A stretch of 15,369 nucleotides of DNA from Candidatus Peribacter sp. UBA2144 (GCA_002328295.1 DCXE01000019.1:1-15369); one strand, 5' to 3'; shown: positions 7,670 through 13,565, counted from the first letter of the stretch. Notes: generated by a model not told the origin, from the sequence alone. Program-made: numbers and translations.

Positions 7670-8544
7670 TGACTACAAAACAATCCGTCATCGGCGTAGA
7701 TATGGGGGGGACAAAAATCGACCTCGCACGATACGATGTATCTACACTAGAACTCCAAGAGCGCTCGAAGATAGATACGCACTCTACAAAAGAGTGGTCA
7801 CATGTCTACGCAGATCTCGTTGAAGCAATAGGGAGAATACGTACGGATGACACTATTGCGATTGGTATCGGTGTCCCGGGCCTCGTGCGTCAGCCTGAAG
7901 GAATCGTGGTGACTATGCCCAATATTCCGGGATCCAACGAAGCGCTACTCAAAACAAAGCTCACTGCAAACATTGGACTACCAGTGACAGTCGATAATGA
8001 TGCCAATGCTTTTGTTCTCGCAGAAGGGTTGCACTCAAAATATGGAACCAAAGGTGTTGTTGTTGGAATTGCAATGGGAACAGGTGTGGGTGGAGGCGTG
8101 GTCGTGGATGGAAAACTCTTCCGTGGTGCACATGGTTTTGCATCAGAGATCGGTCATATGCTTTTGCAACCTGGTCAACCTCCGTTTGAAACGGATGATA
8201 AGCGCGGAGACGTCGAACAGTTTCTCTCGGGAACTGCATTCGGCAAACGTTGTGAAGAAGCAAGTCAACCGGAGGAGTACATGGAGGGAGAAGTTTGCGC
8301 GTTTATGCGACCGGAAGTATTCCGTGAAGTTGCGTGGATGTGTGTGAGCCTCAACTCATTGCTGGATCCTTCGTTGATCATTTTCGGGGGAAGTGCAGGC
8401 AAAGCGCTCAAACCACATTTAGGTGAGATTCAAAAAGAGATGCAAAAGTGGTCTCTGCCAGATATCCCCCTACCAGAGCTTTCGATTGCGACATTGGATG
8501 ATGCGGCCACCAGAGGTGCTGCGCTGCTTGCTTTGGAGAAGTAG
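7669..8544 (+). CDS. ROK-family sugar kinase (likely glucokinase), zinc motif missing
   Basis: 291-residue ASKHA-fold kinase. It has the phosphate-binding VIGVDMGGTKIDLARYD, IGIGVPG, DNDANAFVLAEG with catalytic Asp111, MGTGVGGGVVVDGKLFRGAHGFASEIGHM with His163, and a C-terminal IIFGGSAGKAL adenosine site. Following the glucoamylase with a TAATG overlap, it most likely turns released glucose into glucose-6-phosphate. ROK kinases normally follow the GH histidine with a C-X-C-G-X2-G-C-X-E zinc site. Here the same place reads PPFETDDKRGDVEQFLSG: the G-x-x-E frame is kept (G180, E183) but every cysteine is gone. The fold may be stabilised without zinc, or specificity may differ. Other hexoses, such as fructose or N-acetylmannosamine, cannot be excluded. 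Confidence 0.88.
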   Translation: MTTKQSVIGVDMGGTKIDLARYDVSTLELQERSKIDTHSTKEWSHVYADLVEAIGRIRTDDTIAIGIGVPGLVRQPEGIVVTMPNIPGSNEALLKTKLTANIGLPVTVDNDANAFVLAEGLHSKYGTKGVVVGIAMGTGVGGGVVVDGKLFRGAHGFASEIGHMLLQPGQPPFETDDKRGDVEQFLSGTAFGKRCEEASQPEEYMEGEVCAFMRPEVFREVAWMCVSLNSLLDPSLIIFGGSAGKALKPHLGEIQKEMQKWSLPDIPLPELSIATLDDAATRGAALLALEK

Positions 8545-8557
8545 CATTCTCTTTGCC

Positions 8558-8575
8558 ACTTTTCAGATGAAAAGT
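8558..8575. repeat. 18-bp perfect palindrome after the ROK gene
   Basis: ACTTTTCA-GA-TGAAAAGT reads the same on both strands, 13 nt after the kinase stop. No T-run follows, so it is not a standard terminator by itself. It may be an operator-like site, a 3' stabilising hairpin or chance. A 21-codon frame (MKSNKKDNMHLFIDEYIEFIE, from 8568) begins inside it, but I do not call that a gene. Confidence 0.35.
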
Positions 8576-8623
8576 AACAAGAAGGACAATATGCACCTAT
8601 TTATTGATGAATATATAGAGTTT

Positions 8624-8652
8624 ATTGAATAAATTTTGTATTCAATCTTTTT
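8624..8652 (+). terminator. Rho-independent terminator of the glycogen cluster
   Basis: ATTGAATA (8624-8631), a 7-nt loop, then TATTCAAT (8639-8646) form a perfect 8-bp stem followed by C and TTTTT (8648-8652). The stem is AT-rich and thus weak. Its position 80 nt after the last operon gene fits transcription end. Confidence 0.6.
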
Positions 8653-8715
8653 GGCTTATTAAAGGGCTAATCTAGATATTGTACTATATTAGCTGCTGAA
8701 GAAAGTTGTAAAATT

Positions 8716-8724
8716 TGCTATACT
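8716..8724 (+). promoter_or_regulatory. Extended -10 promoter upstream of the hairpin transcript
   Basis: TGC-TATACT (8716-8724) is an extended -10 element, with only a weak -35 (CTGAAG, 8696-8701) 17 bp upstream. No protein frame follows, so the transcript would be a short RNA ending at the hairpin 8772-8817. Confidence 0.45.
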
Positions 8725-8730
8725 TAGTCC

Positions 8731-8817
8731 TGTCATCGGTTGATTAGGTTTACTTAATTTATCCGTTGGCTATAAATAAAATCGTCCAAGGGTTCGTCCC
8801 TAGGCGGTTTTATTTAT
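8731..8817 (+). ncRNA. Candidate small RNA, about 85-90 nt
   Basis: This is inferred from an extended -10 box at 8716-8724 and a strong terminator-like hairpin ending at 8817, with no open frame between. The RNA would begin near 8731 with a weak GATTAG/CTTAATT hairpin and end in the long stem. It resembles no RNA family I recognise (not tmRNA, 6S, RNase P or SRP). It lies beside recombination scars, so it could belong to a mobile element. Confidence 0.3.
8772..8817. terminator. Strong bidirectional terminator-like hairpin
   Basis: A long stem: ATAAATAAAA (from 8772) pairs with TTTTATTTAT (ending 8817). It continues through TCG/GGC-type pairs with a bulged T and closes with AGGG-TTCGT-CCCT. 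The A-run on one side and T-run on the other make it a possible terminator on both strands. It lies between the plus-strand operon side and the minus-strand TPR gene, whose TAA stop (8814-8816) is inside the hairpin. Confidence 0.65.
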
Positions 8818-9341
8818 ATGCCTGATTTTGCCTTCTCTCGTATCTGCTCGATAAGGTCTTCGTTTATAGAGAGTCCCGAGAACCCTGCTTTGCGTTTCGT
8901 ACTTTTTACATATGCCAATGCTTCGTCCCATCTCCCCTGCTCCATCCGGAGCTTCATGAGTCCCAGATAGATCTTGAAGTTATTCGGCTGCACAGAGAGT
9001 GCATCGTTTAACAGAACTTCTGCTTCGCTGTAGGCTCCTACTGCTGTGTAGAGTTTTGCGAGATATATTCTGGCCTTCACTGCATCCGGTCGTATACGAA
9101 TTAAATCATTAAGCTCCGATTGCATCTTCTGGAAATACTGCTGATGCATTTCAGGTGGAATGTCTTGGTTTTCTAAACTCTTTGGAGTAACTGTGCTTAT
9201 TGCTCTTCCTTCGGATATTTTTCTGTAGACCACTGCCCAATCATCTAAGTATGTAAGTTTCCACTGAGGGTCTGCATCAAGAAGGTCCGTATACGGAAGT
9301 GGATCCATCTGTGCCTGTAGATTGTAATAGATCACCGCGTG
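8814..9341 (-). pseudogene. 3' fragment of a TPR membrane-protein gene
   Basis: About 175 C-terminal residues of a larger protein, from ...HAVIYYNLQAQMDPLPYTDLLDADPQWKLTYLDDWAVVYRK to the end. The first part resembles the tail of multi-pass membrane proteins (glycosyltransferase or mannosyltransferase-like) that end in a soluble D..W.L.Y.DD.AVVY segment. The rest has two or three TPR helix pairs (AVKARIYLAKLYTAVGAYSEAEVLLNDALSVQPNN, KIYLGLMKLRMEQGRWDEALAYVKS). The minus frame stays open to 9482, but beyond about 9341 it is only the antisense of a recombinase gene. The true 5' part is missing and no start fits. The fragment meets the equally truncated recombinase head to head. Confidence 0.6.
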
Positions 9342-9342
9342 T

Positions 9343-9753
9343 GAGAAGTTGGAAGTGGAGTACCGGAAACTCCAGGGTCGTTTGGACAGGTTGTACGAGG
9401 ACAAACTGGATGAAGTGATCACCAAAGAACTGTACGAAAGAAAGGCACAGGAGTACCAGAAGCAGCAGGAAGACATCAACATGCAACTAGAGCGACACCG
9501 GAAGGCTAATGTGAACTATCTGGAGCTAGTGTCGTACATTTTCGAACTGGCTCAGGCTGGCGCAAAACTCTACGAAACAGCTGCCTCAAAGGAACAGAAG
9601 CGTTCACTACTCCATATTGTATTTTCAAACCTTTCGCTAAAGGGCGGAAAGCTAGTTCCCACCTACCAAAACGGCTTCCAACTGGTGGTACAATGTGCCA
9701 AATCTGATGCTTGGCTCCTCGGGCTGGATTCGAACCAGCAACCAATCGGTTAA
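9343..9753 (+). pseudogene. 3' fragment of a large serine recombinase gene
   Basis: About 135 residues matching the C-terminal coiled-coil end of large serine recombinases: EVEYRKLQGRLDRLYEDKLDEVITKELYERKAQEYQKQQEDINMQLERH (residues alternate as in the coiled coil), then a helix, EQKRSLLHIVFSNLSLKGGKLVPTYQNGFQLVV. The catalytic N-terminal resolvase domain and zinc ribbon are gone; the frame opens only 13 bases after a stop at 9328-9330. The last residues (WLLGLDSNQQPIG) are the antisense of the tRNA-Asn gene, so the frame runs from the recombinase into the tRNA. Its position on the 3' side of the tRNA is where an integrase of a tRNA-inserted element would lie. It is not expected to be active. 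Confidence 0.75.
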
Positions 9754-9786
9754 CAGCCGATTGCTCTACCATTGAGCTACCGAGGA
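9712..9786 (-). tRNA. trnN: tRNA-Asn (GUU), CCA encoded
   Basis: A 75-nt cloverleaf on the minus strand. The acceptor TCCTCGG pairs with CCGAGGA, followed by discriminator G and an encoded CCA. The D-arm is GCTC...GAGC with AATGGTA loop, and the anticodon stem is ATCGG/CCGAT with loop CTGTTAA (anticodon GTT). A 5-nt variable loop (TGGTT) and T-arm GCTGG-TTCGAAT-CCAGC complete it. All stems pair perfectly. The anticodon reads asparagine codons, matching the asnS gene in this window. Confidence 0.98.
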
Positions 9787-9814
9787 GTGTGAAAGATCTG
9801 ATGACCTTATGAAT

Positions 9815-9843
9815 ATTATATAACAATTAAGGTTTAAGTTAAA
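9815..9843 (-). promoter_or_regulatory. Promoter of tRNA-Asn
   Basis: On the minus strand a perfect TATAAT (9820 to 9815) lies 28 nt upstream of the tRNA 5' end, with a weak TTTAAC at -35 (9843-9838, 17-bp spacer). Transcription would start near 9807, leaving a 5' leader of about 20 nt for RNase P. Confidence 0.6.
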
Positions 9844-9869
9844 ATTTTATCCGCTAGACTGTACGCCTC

Positions 9870-9878
9870 TGTTATCCT
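9870..9878 (+). promoter_or_regulatory. Extended -10, leaderless-type promoter
   Basis: TGT-TATCCT (9870-9878) is an extended -10 element ending 6 nt before the ATG at 9885. The expected transcription start coincides with the start codon. No convincing -35 or Shine-Dalgarno site is present. Confidence 0.45.
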
Positions 9879-9884
9879 AATCCT

Positions 9885-10835
9885 ATGAAAAATATTGCCC
9901 TGATAATCCCCTTTCTATTGCTTATTTCCTGCGCCCAGGCCCCTCAAGAAAGAGTGGAAAATAACCTTAAGGCTGAATCTTTGGCCAAAGAATACATAGA
10001 ATCCGCAGATGAATTCATTAGCCAAAGCGGCTCAAATCTGAAACTGATTAAGAGTTCCCCATCTGCCTGCCCGGGATGCTGGTTTGTTACGTACGAATTT
10101 GAAGCGTCATTAGGCAAGGGTATTGTTAGCATTTCTCTGGAAAACTGGGAGGTTATGCGTGATGATTTTGATTTTGTGGATTCAAGAGATATTAATCTTT
10201 TTGCTTTTATGAGTGAATATGCTCAGTACCTAGACATTGGCTCCCCAACTTTTAATGAAGTAAGTGTAATTTGGAATACGGCTGATGCAGAAGAAAGATA
10301 TGTAGGAAAAGAATTTGGATACGGATCTAACATGAATGCGGAAGACGCAAGCGAGTTTCATTGGTCTGCCAAAAACTTCCTAAAAGAAAATGGTTTTGTC
10401 ACTGATCCTCACAACTCCACCTCCGATTCTATTGAACGCGAAGTTTATCGAGCCCGAAGAGATAGCTTAATATGCAATATTCAAAAATATAAACGCGAAG
10501 AAGATGCCTCAACAAATATCGAGGTTAGTTGTGCCGACACAGAAGCTTCGAACATATCCATAAAAGTCGGGGAGGTTTTTACAATTAATTTGAAAGGGAA
10601 TCCTACTACGGGTTTCCAGTGGGCAGTGCAGCACGACACGGATTATTTGGAATTAGTGGAGGACAAGTACATTGCATACGAAAAGCCTCACATTGTGGGG
10701 ATTGGAGGTGAATATGCTTTCACGCTCAAATCTATTAAGGAAGGAGAATCAGTTTTGGTATTCACTTACCAGAAACCGCAGGAAAGCATTCCTCCTAACA
10801 AATTGAGAGAATATAAAGTGACCGCTAGTAATTAA
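9885..10835 (+). CDS. Lipoprotein with C-terminal chagasin-type (I42) domain
   Basis: 316 residues. A lipoprotein signal (MKNIALIIPFLLLISC, lipidated Cys16) directs it to the outer face of the cytoplasmic membrane. The middle region (about 50-200) is unrecognised, with a CPGC pair and WFVTYEFEASLGKG. Residues 223-316 form a chagasin/I42 inhibitor domain: VGEVFTINLKGNPTTGFQW (loop L2, NPTTG at 239-243), GIGGEYAFTLKSIKEG (L4, 272-275) and VLVFTYQKPQES. Family members block papain-type cysteine proteases through three loops. L6, normally RPW, is KPQ here (297-299), so inhibition may be weakened or retargeted. A role against proteases of a host or competitor is only inferred. It is divergent from the tRNA and probably monocistronic. 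Confidence 0.82.
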   Translation: MKNIALIIPFLLLISCAQAPQERVENNLKAESLAKEYIESADEFISQSGSNLKLIKSSPSACPGCWFVTYEFEASLGKGIVSISLENWEVMRDDFDFVDSRDINLFAFMSEYAQYLDIGSPTFNEVSVIWNTADAEERYVGKEFGYGSNMNAEDASEFHWSAKNFLKENGFVTDPHNSTSDSIEREVYRARRDSLICNIQKYKREEDASTNIEVSCADTEASNISIKVGEVFTINLKGNPTTGFQWAVQHDTDYLELVEDKYIAYEKPHIVGIGGEYAFTLKSIKEGESVLVFTYQKPQESIPPNKLREYKVTASN

Positions 10836-10860
10836 TATTACAATATTTGAGAGAATAAAC

Positions 10861-10869
10861 TGATACTAT
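10861..10869 (+). promoter_or_regulatory. Extended -10, leaderless-type promoter
   Basis: TGA-TACTAT (10861-10869) ends 7 nt before the ATG at 10877. No good -35 at standard spacing and no Shine-Dalgarno site are seen. Confidence 0.4.
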
Positions 10870-10876
10870 TCCAATA

Positions 10877-11683
10877 ATGAAACTTCCCACTCCAAAGCTA
10901 CTCTACGTACATGACAACTTAACACCCTTCGTCAAAACACGTTTTGGCAAAAATTCATTGGAATATGAAACCGCACAGCTCTTCATCAAACATATTGCAG
11001 TTCAACCGCATACCAAGGTAGGAACTTTGGAGGACGAACTTGCAGGACTAATCTCGAAATCAAACCCGGAACCATTCGATATTACTTTTGGATTCGGGCA
11101 CAAAGGCGAAGAGATTGCTCAACTTTTGCATGGACGATGGAGTGCGTTTCCAAATATTCAACGATTGGACATCACAAGAATCGAAAAGGAGAATGGCTCC
11201 GAGCATGTTCTCGTGAGCAAGACGGACGAATCCATTGAAGATCAGATTGCAAAAGCTGATGGTTTTAATTCCATAGCCTTGATTGATGACGTCTTGTTCA
11301 CCGGCTTCACGATGCGCAACGTGATGGAGCTTCTTCCTATTGATGGAAAGAATTGCCATCTTTTCTTCACGCGAGGGATTGATGAAACAAAGAAAGAATT
11401 CGAAAAAATGGGATGCAAAGTGCATTTTGGCGTCTCGCTTCCTGGAAAGATAGAAGTTGATTCGAGCACTATATCAATCATGAATCTGATTACGGAAGGA
11501 GCGATTAGAACTCCCTCAGGCGATTTGAGTTACTGCGATAGGGGCGAATGGATGGAAGCATGGTTTCCGAATAAGGCAGATACAATCAAGCATCTCTGCC
11601 AAGCACTTACCACCTTATTTGCAAATATCTCGCAAGAAGAAAAGATGATCAAACCACATATAATTGCTAAAACAACCCAATAA
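10877..11683 (+). CDS. Phosphoribosyltransferase-fold protein of unknown role
   Basis: 268-residue cytosolic protein. The clearest motif is the PRPP-binding block SIALIDDVLFTGFTMRNV (about 132-149, Asp137-Asp138 and Thr142-Gly143), the hallmark of type I PRTases. Upstream, DITFGFGHKGEEIAQLLHGRW (68-88) matches the loop that places a charged residue near the pyrophosphate in this fold. A later LFFTRGIDETKKEFEKMGCKVHFGVSLPG is a typical beta-alpha-beta. I cannot assign a base or substrate: it is longer than purine or uracil PRTases and lacks an OrotatePRTase or ComF signature. A regulatory or nucleotide-salvage enzyme, or a PRTase recruited to another pathway, are possible. Flanked by unrelated accessory genes, it gains nothing from context. 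Confidence 0.65.
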   Translation: MKLPTPKLLYVHDNLTPFVKTRFGKNSLEYETAQLFIKHIAVQPHTKVGTLEDELAGLISKSNPEPFDITFGFGHKGEEIAQLLHGRWSAFPNIQRLDITRIEKENGSEHVLVSKTDESIEDQIAKADGFNSIALIDDVLFTGFTMRNVMELLPIDGKNCHLFFTRGIDETKKEFEKMGCKVHFGVSLPGKIEVDSSTISIMNLITEGAIRTPSGDLSYCDRGEWMEAWFPNKADTIKHLCQALTTLFANISQEEKMIKPHIIAKTTQ

Positions 11684-11705
11684 GCAGTAGATATAAAATT
11701 GCAAC

Positions 11706-11750
11706 TAGCGCAGTACAAAATACCTACTGCGCTACTGCGCTACTGCGCTA
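11706..11750. repeat. Hairpin with three tandem TACTGCGC copies
   Basis: Three perfect 8-bp units of TACTGCGC (11725-11748) sit 10 nt after an inverted copy, TAGCGCAGTA (11706-11715). That arm can pair over 10 bp with TACTGCGCTA at any of three positions (11725, 11733, 11741), so three alternative hairpins exist. It lies between the PRTase gene and a small membrane peptide gene. The last copy runs into that gene's possible -10 (TATTAT, 11749-11754). No T-run, so it is not a standard terminator. Confidence 0.75.
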
Positions 11751-11754
11751 TTAT
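11749..11754 (+). promoter_or_regulatory. Possible leaderless-type -10
   Basis: TATTAT ends 6 nt before the ATG at 11761. It is preceded by the TACTGCGC repeats instead of a recognisable -35, so this is weak on its own. The spacing matches neighbouring genes. Confidence 0.3.
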
Positions 11755-11760
11755 CCAACT

Positions 11761-11862
11761 ATGCGTTTAACAAAAATTCTCTTTGCTGCTTTCTCCATTG
11801 CCCTAATAGTTTGGTACGTTTCAAGAAGAACTATATGGAAGTTTATAGAATCGTTGTTATGA
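11761..11862 (+). CDS. 33-residue single-pass membrane peptide
   Basis: The frame MRLTKILFAAFSIALIVWYVSRRTIWKFIESLL* has a basic N-terminus, one hydrophobic segment (about residues 6-20) and a basic, amphipathic tail. It looks like a small bitopic membrane protein. No homologue is recognised. A -10-like TATTAT lies 6 nt upstream, and its TGA stop sits inside the extended -10 of the next gene. It could be a real small gene of type-I-toxin-like shape (no antisense RNA seen) or a chance frame. Confidence 0.4.
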   Translation: MRLTKILFAAFSIALIVWYVSRRTIWKFIESLL

Positions 11863-11863
11863 T
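11855..11863 (+). promoter_or_regulatory. Extended -10, leaderless-type promoter
   Basis: TGT-TATGAT (11855-11863), 5/6 to consensus with the TG extension, ends 6 nt before the ATG at 11870. A weak TGGAAG at 11836-11841 could act as -35. Confidence 0.5.
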
Positions 11864-11869
11864 TATCAC

Positions 11870-12853
11870 ATGAGAAAAATACTGCCAATCACCTTAGCAA
11901 TTCTGACGATATCGGCGTGCACCAAAGAAACTCAGATTACAAATTTCAAAGAATGCGCTGATGCAGGAAATCCTGTAATGGAAAGTTATCCGCGACAATG
12001 CAGAACCCCCGACGGCAAAACATTCGTCGAAAATATTGGCAATGAGCTCGATAAATCCGAACTTATCAGGATTGATAAACCAAGACCAAACAGTTTAATT
12101 GAGTCTTCATTTGAAATAGAAGGCTCTGCTCGCGGATATTGGTTCTTTGAAGGAAGTTTCCCCATTGTTTTGGAAGATTCCGAAGGCAATGTCCTAGCCA
12201 AGCATTTCGCGACTGCTCAAGCAGAATGGCCTGCCGGCCATAGCCCGAATGGCGAAGGCTGGATGACAGAAAAATTTGTTCAGTTTAAAGCAGAATTGGA
12301 AGTTGATTTCGGCGATGCAACCTCAGGCTTCTTGGTACTCAAAAAAGACAATCCATCTGATCTTCCAGAGAATAATGATGAGCTTAGAGTTCCACTGATG
12401 TTTGATTCGAAACTTGATACTTGGTCTAGAATGGTTAAGAAGTTATCCGAAAAGCTTGAATTAAGCGATATGAATATATCTGAAACCTCAACAATACCAG
12501 AAGATCAATCGGACGAGATCGAAGTCGGCTCTCATATATATAATCTTTTAAATACTCTCGAAACCAGATACATTTCGCCAAACGGATGGAATACATTATT
12601 AATTTCCGCCTCGGATTCACCGGATAAAGAAGTTTTTATTATTGATAGAGATAATAACTACAGGAGAGTGCTTTTTTGCGGAACCCCTTGCGAATGGAGC
12701 GAAGGCGGATGGATTTCTGATGATATTTTCTTTGTAACCGGAATAAATGCAGACGTTGAAAATAGTACTGACCATCGTCCAGTTCTTTACATATTCGATC
12801 TGGATTCAAATACTATTAAAACTTATAACGGATCTGTTATTTCTCAACTCTGA
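11870..12853 (+). CDS. Lipoprotein with Gmad2 immunoglobulin-like domain
   Basis: 327 residues with a lipoprotein signal (MRKILPITLAILTISAC, lipidated Cys17). Next comes a short cysteine-containing module, FKECADAGNPVMESYPRQCRTPDGKTFVEN (25-54), often found next to Gmad2 domains. Residues about 66-170 are the Gmad2 domain: IRIDKPRPNSLIESSFEIEGSARGYWFFEGSFPIVLED.EGN ... EGWMTEKFVQFKAELEVDF ... GFLVLKKDNPSDLPE. This Ig-like fold was defined in spore-germination proteins and is common on CPR surface lipoproteins; its ligand is unknown. The C-terminal third (about 215-327) has beta-strand repeats like a small propeller-type or sensor domain, with VLFCGTPCEW holding a Cys pair; I do not recognise it. 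Its last 17 bp overlap the convergent gene on the minus strand. Confidence 0.82.
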   Translation: MRKILPITLAILTISACTKETQITNFKECADAGNPVMESYPRQCRTPDGKTFVENIGNELDKSELIRIDKPRPNSLIESSFEIEGSARGYWFFEGSFPIVLEDSEGNVLAKHFATAQAEWPAGHSPNGEGWMTEKFVQFKAELEVDFGDATSGFLVLKKDNPSDLPENNDELRVPLMFDSKLDTWSRMVKKLSEKLELSDMNISETSTIPEDQSDEIEVGSHIYNLLNTLETRYISPNGWNTLLISASDSPDKEVFIIDRDNNYRRVLFCGTPCEWSEGGWISDDIFFVTGINADVENSTDHRPVLYIFDLDSNTIKTYNGSVISQL

Positions 12854-13256
12854 TTCTAACGAAGTCAGTCAACTCCTTGTCAGCCAGTACACTCGTTTTT
12901 ACAAGCTTCAAGCCTGGAGTTTCGTATTCGACCTCGCAAGTTTCTGTATTTCGACAATCATCGATTCGGTTTTCCTGATTACCCTCTACCTTGAACCAGT
13001 CACCGCTGATAGGAACTGTTTTTGATGTGTAAATACCTTCGACGCTAAGCTTTAAGGATTCACCAATACCCGCGCGCTTATTTCTTGGAGTGATCTCTAC
13101 GTAGATAAGCGGATCAGAAATTTCTTCACCATACATATTGAAAGTTCTTAGGTATGCATCCAACTGGCCCGTCGCATGAATGAGAACTGCTCCCTCTACT
13201 GCCAGCAAACCGAAGGCAATCATGCTTAGAGACCTTAGGCGGTTTTTTGATTTCAT
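12837..13256 (-). CDS. Secreted or membrane-anchored beta-domain protein
   Basis: 139 residues. A basic start then a hydrophobic helix (about 10-27, MIAFGLLAVEGAVLIHATG) acts as an uncleaved anchor or signal. The exported part reads like one Ig-like or beta-sandwich domain: LIYVEITPRNKRAGIGESLKLSVEGIYTSK...GDWFKVEG...CRNTETCEVEYETPGLKLVKTSVL.DKELTDFVRIRVEK. Two cysteines (in the DCRNTETCEV stretch) are close enough to form a disulfide. This resembles bacterial Big-type/PKD-like adhesive or structural domains, but no named family is recognised. It is convergent with, and overlaps by 17 bp, the Gmad2 lipoprotein gene. It has its own promoter upstream on the minus strand. Confidence 0.72.
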   Translation of the reverse strand: MKSKNRLRSLSMIAFGLLAVEGAVLIHATGQLDAYLRTFNMYGEEISDPLIYVEITPRNKRAGIGESLKLSVEGIYTSKTVPISGDWFKVEGNQENRIDDCRNTETCEVEYETPGLKLVKTSVLADKELTDFVRIRVEK

Positions 13257-13282
13257 AAATGATATTGGTATTGATCGTTAAT

Positions 13283-13311
13283 ATTATACTTTTTTTGAGT
13301 GTTTTTTTCCA
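13283..13311 (-). promoter_or_regulatory. Sigma70-like promoter of the 13256 gene
   Basis: Read on the minus strand: TGGAAA (13311-13306), a 17-bp spacer, TATAAT (13288-13283). The expected start is near 13276, giving a leader of about 20 nt. The motif TGGTATTGATC lies in this leader (13266-13276) and recurs at 13405-13415, a possible shared operator. Confidence 0.6.
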
Positions 13312-13559
13312 GCAAGTTTAGTTTGTGTTCCGCTTGGGGGTGTAACCGTAAAGAGCCCTATTTTAAGCTGAAAAGTGGGTTGTATAAATAGTTTTTACGA
13401 AATATGGTATTGATCTTATATGGTGACAAAGCCACCCTAATAAAGAACTACTGCTTTCCCGCCCACCCATATATACCCTCCCCGAGGGGGGTGGGTTAAT
13501 GAGATAAAAACGATATAACCACTTGATACAACCATAATGAATTTAGCCTAGAAAAAGAG
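13312..13559. other. Intergenic region with competing GC-rich hairpins
   Basis: No gene is seen here. The notable part is 13462-13496. CCCACCC (13462-13468) can pair with GGGTGGG (13489-13495). Alternatively ACCC-T-CCCC (13475-13483) pairs with GGGG-T-GGGT (13488-13496) around a GAGG loop. The two folds share the G-rich arm, so only one can form. The GC-rich block stands out against AT-rich flanks. The words AAGTGG and GGTTGTAT occur near 13374-13385 and, inverted, near 13518-13532. No T-run follows, so it is not a clear terminator. Confidence 0.4.
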
Positions 13560-13565
13560 TATAAT
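13560..13565 (+). promoter_or_regulatory. Leaderless-type -10 of the membrane-protein gene
   Basis: A perfect TATAAT ends 9 nt before the ATG at 13575. The -35 position (ATGAAT, 13537-13542) is poor. Any leader would be only a few nucleotides. Confidence 0.5.

Noticed and set aside
8568..8633. 21-codon frame MKSNKKDNMHLFIDEYIEFIE
   Set aside because: It faintly resembles the start of a tyrosine recombinase, but it is too short, overlaps a palindrome and terminator, and has nothing homologous after its stop.
8785..8803. GGGTTCGTCCC stretch as a tRNA T-arm remnant or att site of the tRNA-Asn element
   Set aside because: It does not match the tRNA-Asn T-arm (GCTGG/CCAGC) and is explained by the terminator-like hairpin.
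9342..9482. N-terminal 47 residues of the long minus-strand frame over 8814-9482
   Set aside because: This part is serine- and tyrosine-rich antisense of the recombinase coiled coil; the recombinase reading on the plus strand has clear family features, so the minus frame is not the true N-terminus of the TPR protein.
9506..9826. 106-codon minus-strand frame containing MVEQSAVNRLVAGSNPARG
   Set aside because: Its recognisable part is the translated tRNA-Asn gene, a common annotation artefact, and the rest is antisense of the recombinase.
11725..11748. CRISPR array from the TACTGCGC copies
   Set aside because: Units are 8 bp with no spacers between them; this is a simple tandem repeat.
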